DNA from: CAWAYH01 sp963786195
GTDB lineage: Bacteria > Acidobacteriota > Vicinamibacteria > Vicinamibacterales > 2-12-FULL-66-21
NCBI GenBank assembly: GCA_963786195.1
Contig: CAWAYH010000011.1
Location: 496,001 to 560,000, forward strand
Length of the DNA stretch: 64,000 nt
Direction of reading: 5' to 3'
Shown: positions 1 through 8,523 of the stretch, piece after piece
Layout of the letters: each line of letters starts with the position of its first letter
Position numbering within the stretch: the stretch's first letter is position 1
Made by a program: the position numbers and the translations under genes
Notes under the pieces: model-generated
What the model saw: the letters and a program-made list of their open reading frames with translations, nothing else
Told to the model about the DNA's origin: nothing
The model's database searches: none

Positions 1-2
1 AA

Positions 3-881
3 TTCGACGGGGAAGTGGTCAGCTGCGATTCGACGGCGGTCTACCGGGGCTTCGACATCGGCACCGACAAGGTGCCGGCATCCGCCCGCGAGGGAATCCC
101 GCACCACCTGATCGACGTCGCCGATCCGCTCGAGGAGTACTCGGCCGCCCGCTACGCGCGGGAAGCGGCGGCGGCGATCCGGGACATCACGGCACGCGGC
201 CGGCTGCCCATCCTCGTCGGCGGAACGGGCCTGTACTATCGCGCGCTGACGAGGGGGTTCTTCCCCGGTCCGGCGCGCCAGCACGAGCTGCGAGCGCGTC
301 TCGATCGGATCGCCGCGCTCAGGGGGCCCGAGCGCCTTCACAGGCTTCTCCACCGCGTCGATCCGGCGTCTGCAGAACGCATTCAGGCCCGGGATCAGAA
401 GCGGCTCGTCCGTGCGCTGGAGGTCTACTTCGTCACGGGTCGGGCGCTGACGGATCATTTCGCGGACACGCAGTCACCATTGCCGGAGTACCGCGTGACC
501 GCTTTCGCGCTTCAGATCCCGGCCGAGGCCACTGCGGAGCGGGTCGCGCGGCGCGTGGCGGCGCAGTTCGACGAGGGACTCCTGGACGAGGTTCGGGGGC
601 TGCTTGCGGCAGGCGTGCCCGAGACCGCCCACCCGTTCACAGGGCTCGTGTACCGGCAGGCGATCGAGCACCTCCGGGGTGTGCGAGGCGACGGTGAGAC
701 CCGCGAGTTGATCGTGCGGGAGAATCGCAGATACGCGCGCCGGCAGTTGATCTGGTTCAGGAAAGAGCCTAATCTACAGTGGATTTACGCCGCTGGCGAA
801 CGCGAAGAGACTCAGGGGGAGGTCGCTCGCGCTGTTGCCGCGCTCGATCGGGAGACGAGCCCTGATGCCTCAAGCACGTGA
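3..881 (+). CDS. miaA: tRNA dimethylallyltransferase MiaA (5' partial)
   Basis: Transfers a dimethylallyl group to A37 of tRNAs that read UNN codons. The frame is open from base 3, so the gene starts before the window and the P-loop region is missing. The visible protein begins FDGEVVSCDSTAVYRGFDIG, the conserved segment just after the Walker A loop. It is followed by PILVGGTGLYYRAL, by the TGRALTDHF region and by a C-terminal FTGLVYRQAIEHLRG block with RRYARRQLIWFRKEP, all typical of MiaA. It is followed directly by hfq with a 17-base overlap, the classic miaA-hfq arrangement. Confidence 0.95.
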   Translation, partial: FDGEVVSCDSTAVYRGFDIGTDKVPASAREGIPHHLIDVADPLEEYSAARYAREAAAAIRDITARGRLPILVGGTGLYYRALTRGFFPGPARQHELRARLDRIAALRGPERLHRLLHRVDPASAERIQARDQKRLVRALEVYFVTGRALTDHFADTQSPLPEYRVTAFALQIPAEATAERVARRVAAQFDEGLLDEVRGLLAAGVPETAHPFTGLVYRQAIEHLRGVRGDGETRELIVRENRRYARRQLIWFRKEPNLQWIYAAGEREETQGEVARAVAALDRETSPDASST

Positions 882-1128
882 GACGAGACCCGCACCGGCC
901 CAACCCAACATCCAGGACGTATTCCTGAATCACGCCCGCCGCGAGAAGCTGCCGGTGCACATCCGGCTCATGGATGGCACCGACGTCGAGGGTCGTGTCA
1001 AGAACTTCGATCGCTTTGCGGTGATCGTCGAACACAGCGGCGCGGACCACATGATCTTCAAGCACGCGATCGCCGCTATCCGATCGCCGCGCCCGATGAG
1101 CAATTACTACTCCAGCCACGAGGCCTGA
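865..1128 (+). CDS. hfq: RNA chaperone Hfq
   Basis: Sm-like RNA chaperone that forms hexamers and helps small RNAs pair with mRNAs. The 87-residue protein contains NIQDVFLNHARREKLPVHI, the Sm1 region, then HMIFKHAIAAIRSP, which corresponds to the YKHA Sm2 signature. I chose ATG 865 (MPQARETRP) because the frame extending upstream overlaps miaA further and shows no Hfq homology. GGGAG lies a few bases upstream. It overlaps the end of miaA by 17 bases, so the two are probably co-transcribed. Confidence 0.95.
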   Translation: MPQARETRPAPAQPNIQDVFLNHARREKLPVHIRLMDGTDVEGRVKNFDRFAVIVEHSGADHMIFKHAIAAIRSPRPMSNYYSSHEA

Positions 1129-1130
1129 TC

Positions 1131-2321
1131 CTGCTCGAGGGTTCGTTCACACGTCCCGACCGCGTCATCCTCATCGTTCTCGACAGCGTTGGCGTCGGGG
1201 AGTTGCCCGATGCGGCTGCGTACGGTGACGAGGGAAGCGACACCGTCGGGAACATCTCGCGCCAGGTGCCTCTGCATCTGCCGTCGCTTCGGCGGCTGGG
1301 ACTGCCGCGTGTCGCATACGTCAAGGACATGGCGCCGATCGCGGATCCGCTCGGCGCCTTCGGCCGCATGGCCGAGGCCTCGCCTGGCAAGGACTCGGTC
1401 ACGGGCCACTGGGAGATCGCAGGGCTCGTCCTGGATCAACCGTTCCCCGTGTTCCCGAATGGTTTTCCCGCGGACGTGATGCGAGAGTTCGAGGACCGTA
1501 TCGGGAGCGGCACGCTAGGGAACAAGGCCGCGTCGGGCACGGCGATCATCGATGAGCTCGGCCCGGAGCACATGCGAACCGGCCAGCCGATCGTCTACAC
1601 GTCCGCGGACAGCGTCTTCCAGATCGCCGCGCACGAGGATGTTGTGCCCATCGATCGGCTCTACGCCCTGTGCGAGATCGCGTATGAGCTGGTTGTCGTC
1701 GGCCGCGGCGTCGGCCGGGTGATTGCCCGGCCGTTCGTGGGCGCTCCCGGCAGCTTCTCGCGGACGTCGAACCGGCGCGACTTCGCGATGAAGCCGTACG
1801 CGGCGACGCTCCTGGACCGTCTGGAGGCGGCCGGCCACCCCGTGGTCGCGATTGGCAAGATCGAGGACCTCTTTGCGGGCCAGGGTGTGACGAGCGCCGT
1901 GCACACGTCGAGCGACCAGCACGGCATGGACGAGGTCGAGGGAGCGATGGGCCGCACGCCACGCGGGCTGATCTTCACAAACCTCGTCGACTCCGACACG
2001 GTATACGGGCACCGCAACGATCCGCCGGGGTACGCCGCAAACCTCGAGCGCATTGACGCGCGGCTGGCCGCGCTGATGCCGCGCCTCGGGGATCGTGACA
2101 TGCTCGTCGTGACCGCCGATCACGGCAACGATCCGACCACGCCAAGTACCGATCATTCGCGGGAGCACGTCCCGCTGTTCGTGTACGGGACTGGCGTGCG
2201 GGCGGGCGTAGACCTTGGCGTGCGGCAGACGTTTGCCGACCTGGGTCAGACGATCGCCGATCTGTTCGGCCTCGGTCCGCTCGCGCACGGCACGAGTTTT
2301 CTGCGGGAGATACTGAGATAA
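1131..2321 (+). CDS. deoB: Phosphopentomutase DeoB (start codon unclear)
   Basis: Interconverts ribose-1-phosphate and ribose-5-phosphate (and the deoxy forms) in nucleoside salvage. It belongs to the alkaline phosphatase superfamily. The metal-binding N-terminus RVILIVLDSVGVGELPDA is encoded from about 1161, upstream of the first standard start (TTG 1203), so that start would remove a metal ligand. In frame upstream I see only CTG codons at 1125 and 1131, directly after the hfq stop. Other motifs are GKDSVTGHWEIAG, SSDQHGMDEVEGAMG, TADHGNDPTTPSTDHSREH and VPLFVYG. From 1131 the protein is 396 residues, a normal family length. A small indel hiding the true start is possible. Confidence 0.9.
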   Translation: MLEGSFTRPDRVILIVLDSVGVGELPDAAAYGDEGSDTVGNISRQVPLHLPSLRRLGLPRVAYVKDMAPIADPLGAFGRMAEASPGKDSVTGHWEIAGLVLDQPFPVFPNGFPADVMREFEDRIGSGTLGNKAASGTAIIDELGPEHMRTGQPIVYTSADSVFQIAAHEDVVPIDRLYALCEIAYELVVVGRGVGRVIARPFVGAPGSFSRTSNRRDFAMKPYAATLLDRLEAAGHPVVAIGKIEDLFAGQGVTSAVHTSSDQHGMDEVEGAMGRTPRGLIFTNLVDSDTVYGHRNDPPGYAANLERIDARLAALMPRLGDRDMLVVTADHGNDPTTPSTDHSREHVPLFVYGTGVRAGVDLGVRQTFADLGQTIADLFGLGPLAHGTSFLREILR

Positions 2322-2342
2322 TCGTGAGACGGCAAGGGTAAC

Positions 2343-3410
2343 GTGACGACGAAGACGGCAGGCATGGGAATCCGGGAACAGCTCGAACAGCGCGAGCGGG
2401 AGATCCTTGCGCCCCAGGCTGCCAAGAGCGCCGAGAGCCGCGGCCGAGTGCGGGCCGAGGTCGAGGACCCGATTCGGCCGGCGTTTCAACGCGATCGCGA
2501 TCGCGTCATCCACAGCAAAGCGTTTCGGCGGCTCAAGCACAAGACACAGGTCTTCTTTGCGCCGGCCGGCGACCACTATCGAACCCGGTTGACCCACACG
2601 CTGGAGGTGTCGCAGATCGCGCGCAGCATCGCGAAGGTGCTGCGCCTCAACGAGGAACTGACCGAGGCGATCGCCCTTGGTCACGACCTCGGCCACACGC
2701 CCTTCGGCCACGCCGGCGAGCGCGTCCTGAAGGATCTCATTCCGGGCGGCTTCAACCACTACGAGCAGAGCCTGAGAATCGTCGACGTGCTCGAGAACGA
2801 CGGTCAGGGGCTGAATCTCACCTGGGAGGTTCGCGACGGAATCGCGCGGCATTCGAAAGGGAAGAGCGGCATGCCGGTGGGCGCCGATCCCGAGCATCGC
2901 GCGAGCACGATCGAAGGGCAGATCGCACGCGTCGCCGACATCATCGCCTACGTCAACCACGACATCGACGATTCCGTCAGGGCAGGCATCCTCGATCCCG
3001 ATGCGCTGCCGAAGGAACGCGTCGAGGTGCTCGGGGCGACCTCGTCGGAACGCATCGGCCGGATGGTGACGGACGTGGTGGTGGAGACGCTCCAGGGCGG
3101 CATGACCGAGATCCGGATGAGCGACAGGATTCTGCAGGCCACGCTCGGGCTGAGAAGTTTCCTCTTCGCCGCGGTGTACGAAAACGAAGTCGCCACCGCA
3201 GAGTTCAAGAAAGCCGCCGGCATCCTCGGCGGACTCTGGGACAAGGTAAGGGAGATGCCCGGCGAGTTCCTCGATCGACGCACCATCGACAAGGAGGGGC
3301 TCGATGCCGCGGCTCGGGACTTCCTGGCCGGAATGACCGATCGCTACGCCGTCAACCTGTACGAGCAGCTGTTCATCCCCAAGCCCTGGGTGTCGCTCCG
3401 GGAGCCCTGA
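2343..3410 (+). CDS. dgt: dGTPase-like HD-domain triphosphohydrolase
   Basis: Predicted dNTP triphosphohydrolase that releases the deoxynucleoside and tripolyphosphate, which limits dNTP pools. The HD metal site is visible: HYRTRLTHTLEVSQIARSIA supplies the first histidine, and IALGHDLGHTPFGHAGE supplies the HD pair and following histidines. The N-terminus has DRDRVIHSKAFRRLKHKTQVF, typical of the dGTPase-like family. The 355-residue length fits the short bacterial (non-E. coli) group. The GTG start lies 21 bases after deoB. Substrate specificity cannot be read from the sequence. Confidence 0.9.
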   Translation: MTTKTAGMGIREQLEQREREILAPQAAKSAESRGRVRAEVEDPIRPAFQRDRDRVIHSKAFRRLKHKTQVFFAPAGDHYRTRLTHTLEVSQIARSIAKVLRLNEELTEAIALGHDLGHTPFGHAGERVLKDLIPGGFNHYEQSLRIVDVLENDGQGLNLTWEVRDGIARHSKGKSGMPVGADPEHRASTIEGQIARVADIIAYVNHDIDDSVRAGILDPDALPKERVEVLGATSSERIGRMVTDVVVETLQGGMTEIRMSDRILQATLGLRSFLFAAVYENEVATAEFKKAAGILGGLWDKVREMPGEFLDRRTIDKEGLDAAARDFLAGMTDRYAVNLYEQLFIPKPWVSLREP

Positions 3411-3452
3411 GCCCGAACCCCGAGCGCCGAGCGCCGAGCGCCGATTCCAAGG

Positions 3453-3458
3453 TATAAT
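3453..3458 (+). promoter_or_regulatory. Consensus -10 box (TATAAT) for yceD-rpmF-plsX
   Basis: A perfect TATAAT lies only 14 bases before the ATG of the DUF177 gene, so the transcript would have a leader of about 8 bases or be nearly leaderless. No good -35 hexamer sits 17 bases upstream. That position is taken by a tandem CGAGCGC heptamer (about 3421-3441). Confidence 0.5.
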
Positions 3459-3472
3459 TCAGGGTTTGCGTC

Positions 3473-4006
3473 ATGCTTCTCGATCTCAACAGGCTGCAGG
3501 GACCACGCGAGCACGTCGAGCGGACCATTCAGCCCTCGGCCTTCGAACCCCAGGATCCGGAATACCGGGTGACGGCGCCGGTCGTGGTGTCGATGGACGT
3601 GGCGAAGTCGAGCGCCGACACGTTCGCGGTAACCGGGCGGGTCACGTCGCGGCTCGAGCTGACGTGCGGCCGGTGCCTCGAACCGTTCGACGTTCACCTC
3701 GACGCATCGTTCGACCTGCGGTACGTCCCGCACGCGGCGAACACGGGCGAAGGCGAGCGTGAGATCGAAGAGGACGACCTGACGACGGCTTTCTATCGGG
3801 AGGGTCTGCTGGACATTGGAGACCTGCTCCGCGAGCAGTTCCAGCTCGCGCTGCCGATGAAGCCGCTGTGCACCGACGCCTGCCGCGGGTTGTGTCCGCA
3901 GTGCGGCGCGAATCTGAATCGGACCGAGTGCGGCTGCGCGCCGGCCTGGGAGGACCCCCGGCTCGCGTCGCTCAAGGCCCTGCTGAATCGACCGAAGGAG
4001 AAGTGA
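3473..4006 (+). CDS. yceD: YceD/DUF177 family protein
   Basis: A DUF177 protein of 177 residues. Homologues are linked to 23S rRNA accumulation and almost always precede rpmF. Two cysteine pairs are visible, LTCGRCLEPF in the middle and CRGLCPQCGANLN plus CGC near the end. The latter resembles the common C-terminal metal-binding motif of this family. Acidic residues are enriched around EREIEEDDLTTAF. It ends one base before rpmF, and the trio with plsX is the widely conserved order. The molecular role is not established. Confidence 0.85.
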   Translation: MLLDLNRLQGPREHVERTIQPSAFEPQDPEYRVTAPVVVSMDVAKSSADTFAVTGRVTSRLELTCGRCLEPFDVHLDASFDLRYVPHAANTGEGEREIEEDDLTTAFYREGLLDIGDLLREQFQLALPMKPLCTDACRGLCPQCGANLNRTECGCAPAWEDPRLASLKALLNRPKEK

Positions 4007-4007
4007 G

Positions 4008-4190
4008 ATGCCCAATCCCAAACGCCGGCATTCGAAGACGCGCACGGCGAAACGTCGCACGCACGATGCGCTGAAGCCGGTGCCGTCCGGCATCTGCCCG
4101 CAATGCCACGAAGCCAAGCCACCGCACCAGGTCTGCCCCCACTGCGGCTACTACAAGGGCCGTCAGGTGCGCGAGGTGAAAGAGACCTAG
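4008..4190 (+). CDS. rpmF: 50S ribosomal protein L32
   Basis: Small 60-residue ribosomal protein of the large subunit. It begins MPNPKRRHSKTRTAKRRTHD, the typical basic L32 N-terminus, and carries a complete zinc ribbon, CPQC at residues 31-34 and CPHC at 44-47. The start ATG follows the DUF177 stop by one base with GGAGAAG just upstream. It is probably co-transcribed with yceD and plsX. Confidence 0.97.
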   Translation: MPNPKRRHSKTRTAKRRTHDALKPVPSGICPQCHEAKPPHQVCPHCGYYKGRQVREVKET

Positions 4191-4220
4191 GTCGTCAGCT
4201 TCCAGCTGGTAGCTCCCGTG

Positions 4221-5222
4221 ATGCGTATCGCGATCGACGCTATGGGCGGCGACCATGCCCCGGGCAGCATCGTCGCCGGGGCGCTGGTGGCTGCGCGACA
4301 CCTGCAGATCGGCCTGCTGCTGGTCGGTGAGCGGGGCGCGATCGAGCGCGAGCTGGCGCGCCATCCCGGCGCGAGCGCCCTGGACATTCAGATCGCCGAC
4401 ACCCCAGAGCGGATCGAGATGGGCGAGCTGGCCGCTGCGGCCCTGCGTCGAAAGCCGCTGGCATCGATCCGAATCGCAGCCGAAGCAGTACGTGACGGGT
4501 CCGCCGCCGCGATGTTCAGCGCCGGGCATACCGGCGCCGCAGTCATGGCAGCGCTCGGTGCATTCCATAGAATGCCGGGCATCGATCGGCCGGCGCTCGC
4601 GACGATCATTCCCACGCGGCGAAGACCAGCGGTTCTGCTCGATTCCGGGGCCACCGTCGAATGCCGCCCGCCGCACCTCGTCCAGTTCGCCATCATGGGT
4701 TCCGCCTATGCCCGGGTCGCGCTCGGCTGTGAAGCGCCGCGAGTCGGCCTGCTCTCGGTCGGCGAAGAGGAGAGCAAGGGCAACGAGCTGACACGCGAGG
4801 CGCACCAGCTGCTGAAATCCGCGCCGGTACGCTTCGTCGGCAACGTCGAGGGACGCGACGTCTACTCGGGGGAAGTCGACGTCATCGTCTGTGACGGGTT
4901 CACGGGCAACATCACCCTGAAGATCAGCGAAGGGCTCGTGGAGACCGTCGAGCGGATCCTGCACGAGGAGTTGTCGGCGACGTTCGGTACGCGCGTCGGC
5001 TATCTGCTCTCGCGTCAGGCATTCCGCCGCTTCCGCAAGCGGATGGACTACGCCGAGTACGGTGGTGCACCCCTCATCGGCCTCGACGGTCTGTGCGTCG
5101 TGGGCCACGGCCGATCGTCACCGAAGGCCGTGCGCAATGCGATCGCGATGACCGTCCGGTGCATGCGCGAAGGGCTCGTCGAGAATCTCGCGCGGCAGGT
5201 TTCTACCGTTCCCAACCACTGA
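4221..5222 (+). CDS. plsX: Phosphate acyltransferase PlsX
   Basis: Makes acyl-phosphate from acyl-ACP, the first step towards phosphatidic acid by the PlsX/PlsY route. The protein begins MRIAIDAMGGDHAPG, the family signature, and later has FSAGHTGAAVMAAL, LSVGEEESKGNELTREAH and VIVCDGFTGNITLKISEG. The length of 333 residues is normal. A GTG just before the ATG is an alternative start. It normally heads a plsX-fabH-fabD-fabG-acpP-fabF run, but here fabH is absent and two secreted proteins lie between plsX and fabD. Confidence 0.95.
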   Translation: MRIAIDAMGGDHAPGSIVAGALVAARHLQIGLLLVGERGAIERELARHPGASALDIQIADTPERIEMGELAAAALRRKPLASIRIAAEAVRDGSAAAMFSAGHTGAAVMAALGAFHRMPGIDRPALATIIPTRRRPAVLLDSGATVECRPPHLVQFAIMGSAYARVALGCEAPRVGLLSVGEEESKGNELTREAHQLLKSAPVRFVGNVEGRDVYSGEVDVIVCDGFTGNITLKISEGLVETVERILHEELSATFGTRVGYLLSRQAFRRFRKRMDYAEYGGAPLIGLDGLCVVGHGRSSPKAVRNAIAMTVRCMREGLVENLARQVSTVPNH

Positions 5223-5264
5223 CAACACGGACAACACCTACCACGGACAACACGGACAACACGG
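5221..5264. repeat. ACGGACAAC tandem/dispersed repeat, left copy
   Basis: Several near-perfect copies of ACGGACAAC/ACAACACGG fill the gap between the stop of plsX and the stop of the M14 peptidase on the other strand. Similar sequence recurs at 8524-8551 (same orientation) and, inverted, at 9618-9643. Together these bracket genes inserted in the fab cluster. Confidence 0.7.
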
Positions 5265-5272
5265 AAGCTTGT

Positions 5273-6796
5273 TCAGCGGATGATTCGAAGATTCTGGGGC
5301 GCGCCTGGAGCCTGCTCCAGAAGCATCACATCGATCACCTCTGACGACGTCGACGTGACCGTGACCTGTCTCGTGGCGGGTGTATAGCCGGCCGCCGAAA
5401 ACCTGATGTCGTACGTGCCGGGCGGCAGGAACATGTGGTAGCGGCCGTGCGCACCGCCGCTGGCGTTCGTCTCACCATTCGAGAACGTGACGTTCAGGAT
5501 CTCAATCGTGGCCGCTACCGGGCTTCCGTTGCTGGCCGCGGTGACATGGCCGCTGACCGAGATCGGCCGCTCGAGCACTGACAGCACTCCCGGCCAGACG
5601 AGCGTCGCCTCGGTGACGCCGCTGTCGTACGAGGGTTGAAACTCCGTGTGTGTCTCGATCAGGAACGCGTAGGCACCCATCTGCGCGAACTGCCACTCGG
5701 GGTGTTCGCCTTCGGCGCTGGGCACACGCGTCGCGCCGCCGTAGCCCGAGACCTGCGACAGCGCGATCGCCTCCTGCCGCATCCAGGTCGTGAACGGATG
5801 GCTCAGGCAGAGGTACGCGTAGAGCACTTCGCGCCCGCTCGAGTGATAGTCGATGACCTTCGCGAATCGCTCCTGCCGCGACCACGTCATCATCGTCTGC
5901 GTCTCCGCCTCCGATCCGGCCGACGGTCCCTTGTAGGTTTCCGAGGACACGTTCGTGCTGCCAGAGCAGGAGGCTCCCCACCCTTGCGGATAGTTCCGGT
6001 TCTGGTCCACCCCGACGCCCCCGCCGAAGACGCGGCGGTTCTTCCGCCACATGTTGTCGGTCGTGAAGACGTGGTTGTAGCCGTCGGGATTCCAGACCGG
6101 CGCGATCCAGATCTCGTTCCCATCCACGGCCGAGGTGATCCGCGGGTCGCTTCCGTACCCGGACGTCAGCCGCTCGGCGGCGCCCAGTGTAATCAGGGGC
6201 GTCGTGATCTCGCGCGCGTGATGCGCGCTGACGATGAGCATGGCTGGCTCGTCCTCGTCCACGGCCACGTTGTCGGAGATCTTCAGCGCGAAAAGGTGAC
6301 GACCCTGGGCCGTTGGCGGCGTGCCGTAGGTGGCCGTGATGTCCACCATCTTCGCGATGTCCGGGTGGCTGGAGGCGATGTCCTGCATCCTCGCAAGGAT
6401 GCCGCTGAGATCCTGGTACGTCGCCGGAACCGCCGCGGCAACGGCGAGACCTCCCGTGGACGAGGACGGCTTCGGTTGAAGCAATTCCTGCAGTGGATGG
6501 GCGCGGTCAATCACGACGACACGCCGTCCGCCAGCCTCGAGCGCCTGTATCTGCGCGCGCGACACCGCGAGATCGATCGTCGAGGCGTCAGGATTGACCA
6601 CGAGGACGTCGTATCCCTCGGCCTCGAGCTTTGCTCTGTCCGCCCGAGCGTCCGGCGCGTCGACACGGACCTGGAATCGCGGCTCGGACGGACCCGTCTG
6701 GGCCGTCATCACCATCGGCGCCGGGATTGTCAGCGCCAGGAGCGCAAGGATCGCGAATGCACGAATCTTCAGGCCTGTCCGATTCAGTAATGACAT
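5273..6796 (-). CDS. Secreted M14 zinc carboxypeptidase with NLRIIR tail
   Basis: A 507-residue exported metallopeptidase. An N-terminal hydrophobic stretch (RAFAILALLALTIPAPMVMTAQ) is a likely signal peptide. An inhibitor-like pro-region follows, then the carboxypeptidase fold: SAHHAREITTPLI gives the zinc His and Glu, DQNRNYPQGWG is the substrate-binding Asn-Arg region, IDYHSSG gives the third zinc ligand, and FLIETHTEFQ holds the catalytic Glu. The last 100 residues look like a carboxypeptidase-regulatory beta domain (SVSGHVTAASNGSPVAATIEI). The protein ends APGAPQNLRIIR, a tail shared with three other secreted proteins in the window. Its stop abuts the ACGGACAAC repeat. It diverges from the RIFT-barrel gene at 7020. 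Confidence 0.88.
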   Translation of the reverse strand: MSLLNRTGLKIRAFAILALLALTIPAPMVMTAQTGPSEPRFQVRVDAPDARADRAKLEAEGYDVLVVNPDASTIDLAVSRAQIQALEAGGRRVVVIDRAHPLQELLQPKPSSSTGGLAVAAAVPATYQDLSGILARMQDIASSHPDIAKMVDITATYGTPPTAQGRHLFALKISDNVAVDEDEPAMLIVSAHHAREITTPLITLGAAERLTSGYGSDPRITSAVDGNEIWIAPVWNPDGYNHVFTTDNMWRKNRRVFGGGVGVDQNRNYPQGWGASCSGSTNVSSETYKGPSAGSEAETQTMMTWSRQERFAKVIDYHSSGREVLYAYLCLSHPFTTWMRQEAIALSQVSGYGGATRVPSAEGEHPEWQFAQMGAYAFLIETHTEFQPSYDSGVTEATLVWPGVLSVLERPISVSGHVTAASNGSPVAATIEILNVTFSNGETNASGGAHGRYHMFLPPGTYDIRFSAAGYTPATRQVTVTSTSSEVIDVMLLEQAPGAPQNLRIIR

Positions 6797-6986
6797 GAGA
6801 GAGATCGCCGGAGATCGAGCATCATGATTGATGCCACGTTCCGCGAGCCGCCGCCGGGCTGAACCGGGGATACCTCCCCCTATCGACTGTCAAAGATGTA
6901 ATCGGTCCGGCAAAAAGCGGGACCGCAGGAAATTGCACATTTCGTCACACCGCAGGCTGCCAGCCACCTACCGAGGTGACCGTCAA

Positions 6987-7002
6987 CGGCCTGGTTTCTG
7001 CG
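6987..7002 (+). promoter_or_regulatory. Weak candidate sigma-54 promoter before RIFT-barrel gene
   Basis: CGGCCTGGTTTCTGCG keeps the GG-N10-GC spacing but lacks the TT before GC. A poor match (GTCAAAGATG, 6889-6898) to the activator-like element lies about 95 bp upstream. The leader to ATG 7020 would be only a few bases. Weak on its own; noted because the gene shares a tail with members of the stronger regulon. Confidence 0.2.
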
Positions 7003-7019
7003 TAACGCAGCAGGTGGTC

Positions 7020-8522
7020 ATGACTCCGAACCGTCTTCGCCGTGCCTGCTTTCTGTTGGCTCTTGTATTCGTCTCGAATCTGCGACCGTCCGCTGCGGAC
7101 GCGCAGACGGTGAATATCACCGCCTCCGTGCAGGTGTATTCCGGCACGGGCGCGAATGGTCCCGCGAACCTGGTCAGCAACGCCGTGCCATTCAGGCCCG
7201 GAGCTCTGATGAACTCGGCTGACGTCCGGGTGCTGGACGGGGCGACCGAGGTGCCCGTTGCGGTGAGGGTGTTGGCGACCTGGCCGTCTGACGGTTCGAT
7301 CAGATCGCTGCTGCTGCAGTTCGATGCGCCGGTCGCCAGGAGCTATACGATCCAGGTCGGCGCGCCGCGGACGATCGGCGATCGCGCTTTCGTTCCGGTG
7401 ACGTGGGACCTCCCGACGAGGATCTTCACGCTGCCAGCCGCGTACGTGAGCGACTCGCTGATCTTCTGGGAGCAGAAACCGCTCGGCCAGTCAGGCTTTC
7501 CGGAGTGGGACCAGAAGCAGGTGTCCAGCTACTCGCGCATCGCGACGGTCGGCACCGCGACGTGCGCGCGCGACGATCACTACTACGATGCGATTACGAC
7601 GACGTATCAGCTCTACGCCAGAACGGGAACGTTGACGTATCTCGTCAACGCACGGCGGTGGGCTCTCCACCATCGTCGCGATCAGATCCACCTCTCGGGC
7701 GCGGACATCGGGCATCCCCGTTGCCCCGCGCAGTATTTGACCAACACCCGCTACACGTTTCCGCAGGGTCTGGTTCAGGACTTCTTCATGTTCGGCGACG
7801 AGGAAGCGCGCAACGTGTCGGGCCTGGTCGTCGACAACTTCTATATGCCGCACGCGGAGAGCTGGTACTACAAGGCGCCCAACACGCGCGGCTTCTGGAC
7901 GGAGCGCGAAGCGGCGTTCTCGCTCATCGGCATCCTGGCCCACTACGAGGCGACCGGCAACGCCACCTACCTGAACCGCGTCCGCGATCGGATCGCCTCG
8001 CTGCACCGGATGCAGGTCGACAACGGCCGCCGCGCATGGGTGCACAACCTGTACGATCACGATCCTTCGGAGGGCTGTTCGCCACCTGACTACGGCAGCT
8101 CGCCGTGGATGTCAGGTCTGCTCCTCGAAGCCGTCATCAAGTACCACAAGTTGACCGGCGATCCCGTGGCTCGCGAGTCGATTCTGATGGCCGTCGACGA
8201 CCTGCGCGCCCGCTATCTGGCGACGGGGGATTTTGCCGGCGTCTCGTTCGTGTACCTCGGGTGCCCCGTGTATACCGACGGCACACCGGATCTGGACAAC
8301 CTGATTTCGCACGCCTTCGGGTATGCTTATAGGTTGACCGGTACGCAGGTGTACCGCACTGTCGGAACGGACATCTTCACCACGTCCGTTGAGGACGGCG
8401 TCACGGCGTCGCACAAGCACTATGACCAGCAGTTTCGCAGCAGCGGGCATTTCCCCGCCTACATCGCCGGCCCAACGGCGCCGCCGCCGACTCCGCCCAC
8501 AAATCTCCGAATCGTTCGCTAG
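7020..8522 (+). CDS. Secreted RIFT-barrel / alpha-toroid protein with NLRIVR tail
   Basis: A 500-residue exported protein. ATG 7020 is chosen because it opens directly into a signal peptide (RRACFLLALVFVSNL, probable cleavage after SAADA). Residues about 30-120 (AVPFRPGALMNSADVRVLDG, VPVAVRVLATWPSDGSIRSL) resemble the RIFT barrel that opens exo-rhamnogalacturonan-lyase-like (PcRGLX/YetA) proteins. The middle and C-terminal parts look like an alpha/alpha toroid (ALHHRRDQIHLSG, WTEREAAFSLIGILAHYEAT, SPWMSGLLLEAVIKYHKLTG). It ends in a proline-rich linker and PPTNLRIVR. A related but membrane-anchored protein occurs at 37118. Action on a polysaccharide is inferred; catalytic residues were not identified. 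Confidence 0.75.
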   Translation: MTPNRLRRACFLLALVFVSNLRPSAADAQTVNITASVQVYSGTGANGPANLVSNAVPFRPGALMNSADVRVLDGATEVPVAVRVLATWPSDGSIRSLLLQFDAPVARSYTIQVGAPRTIGDRAFVPVTWDLPTRIFTLPAAYVSDSLIFWEQKPLGQSGFPEWDQKQVSSYSRIATVGTATCARDDHYYDAITTTYQLYARTGTLTYLVNARRWALHHRRDQIHLSGADIGHPRCPAQYLTNTRYTFPQGLVQDFFMFGDEEARNVSGLVVDNFYMPHAESWYYKAPNTRGFWTEREAAFSLIGILAHYEATGNATYLNRVRDRIASLHRMQVDNGRRAWVHNLYDHDPSEGCSPPDYGSSPWMSGLLLEAVIKYHKLTGDPVARESILMAVDDLRARYLATGDFAGVSFVYLGCPVYTDGTPDLDNLISHAFGYAYRLTGTQVYRTVGTDIFTTSVEDGVTASHKHYDQQFRSSGHFPAYIAGPTAPPPTPPTNLRIVR

Positions 8523-8523
8523 C

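Noticed and set aside
1515..2960. Long minus-strand open frame opposite deoB and dgt
   Set aside because: It is the complement shadow of high-GC genes with clear domains on the plus strand. Its translation is rich in Arg/His/Val without a recognisable motif.
6904..6923. Riboswitch-like hairpin (GGTCC ... GGACC) before the RIFT-barrel gene
   Set aside because: It is only a short inverted repeat with an A-rich loop. It does not match the c-di-GMP or other riboswitch cores that I know.
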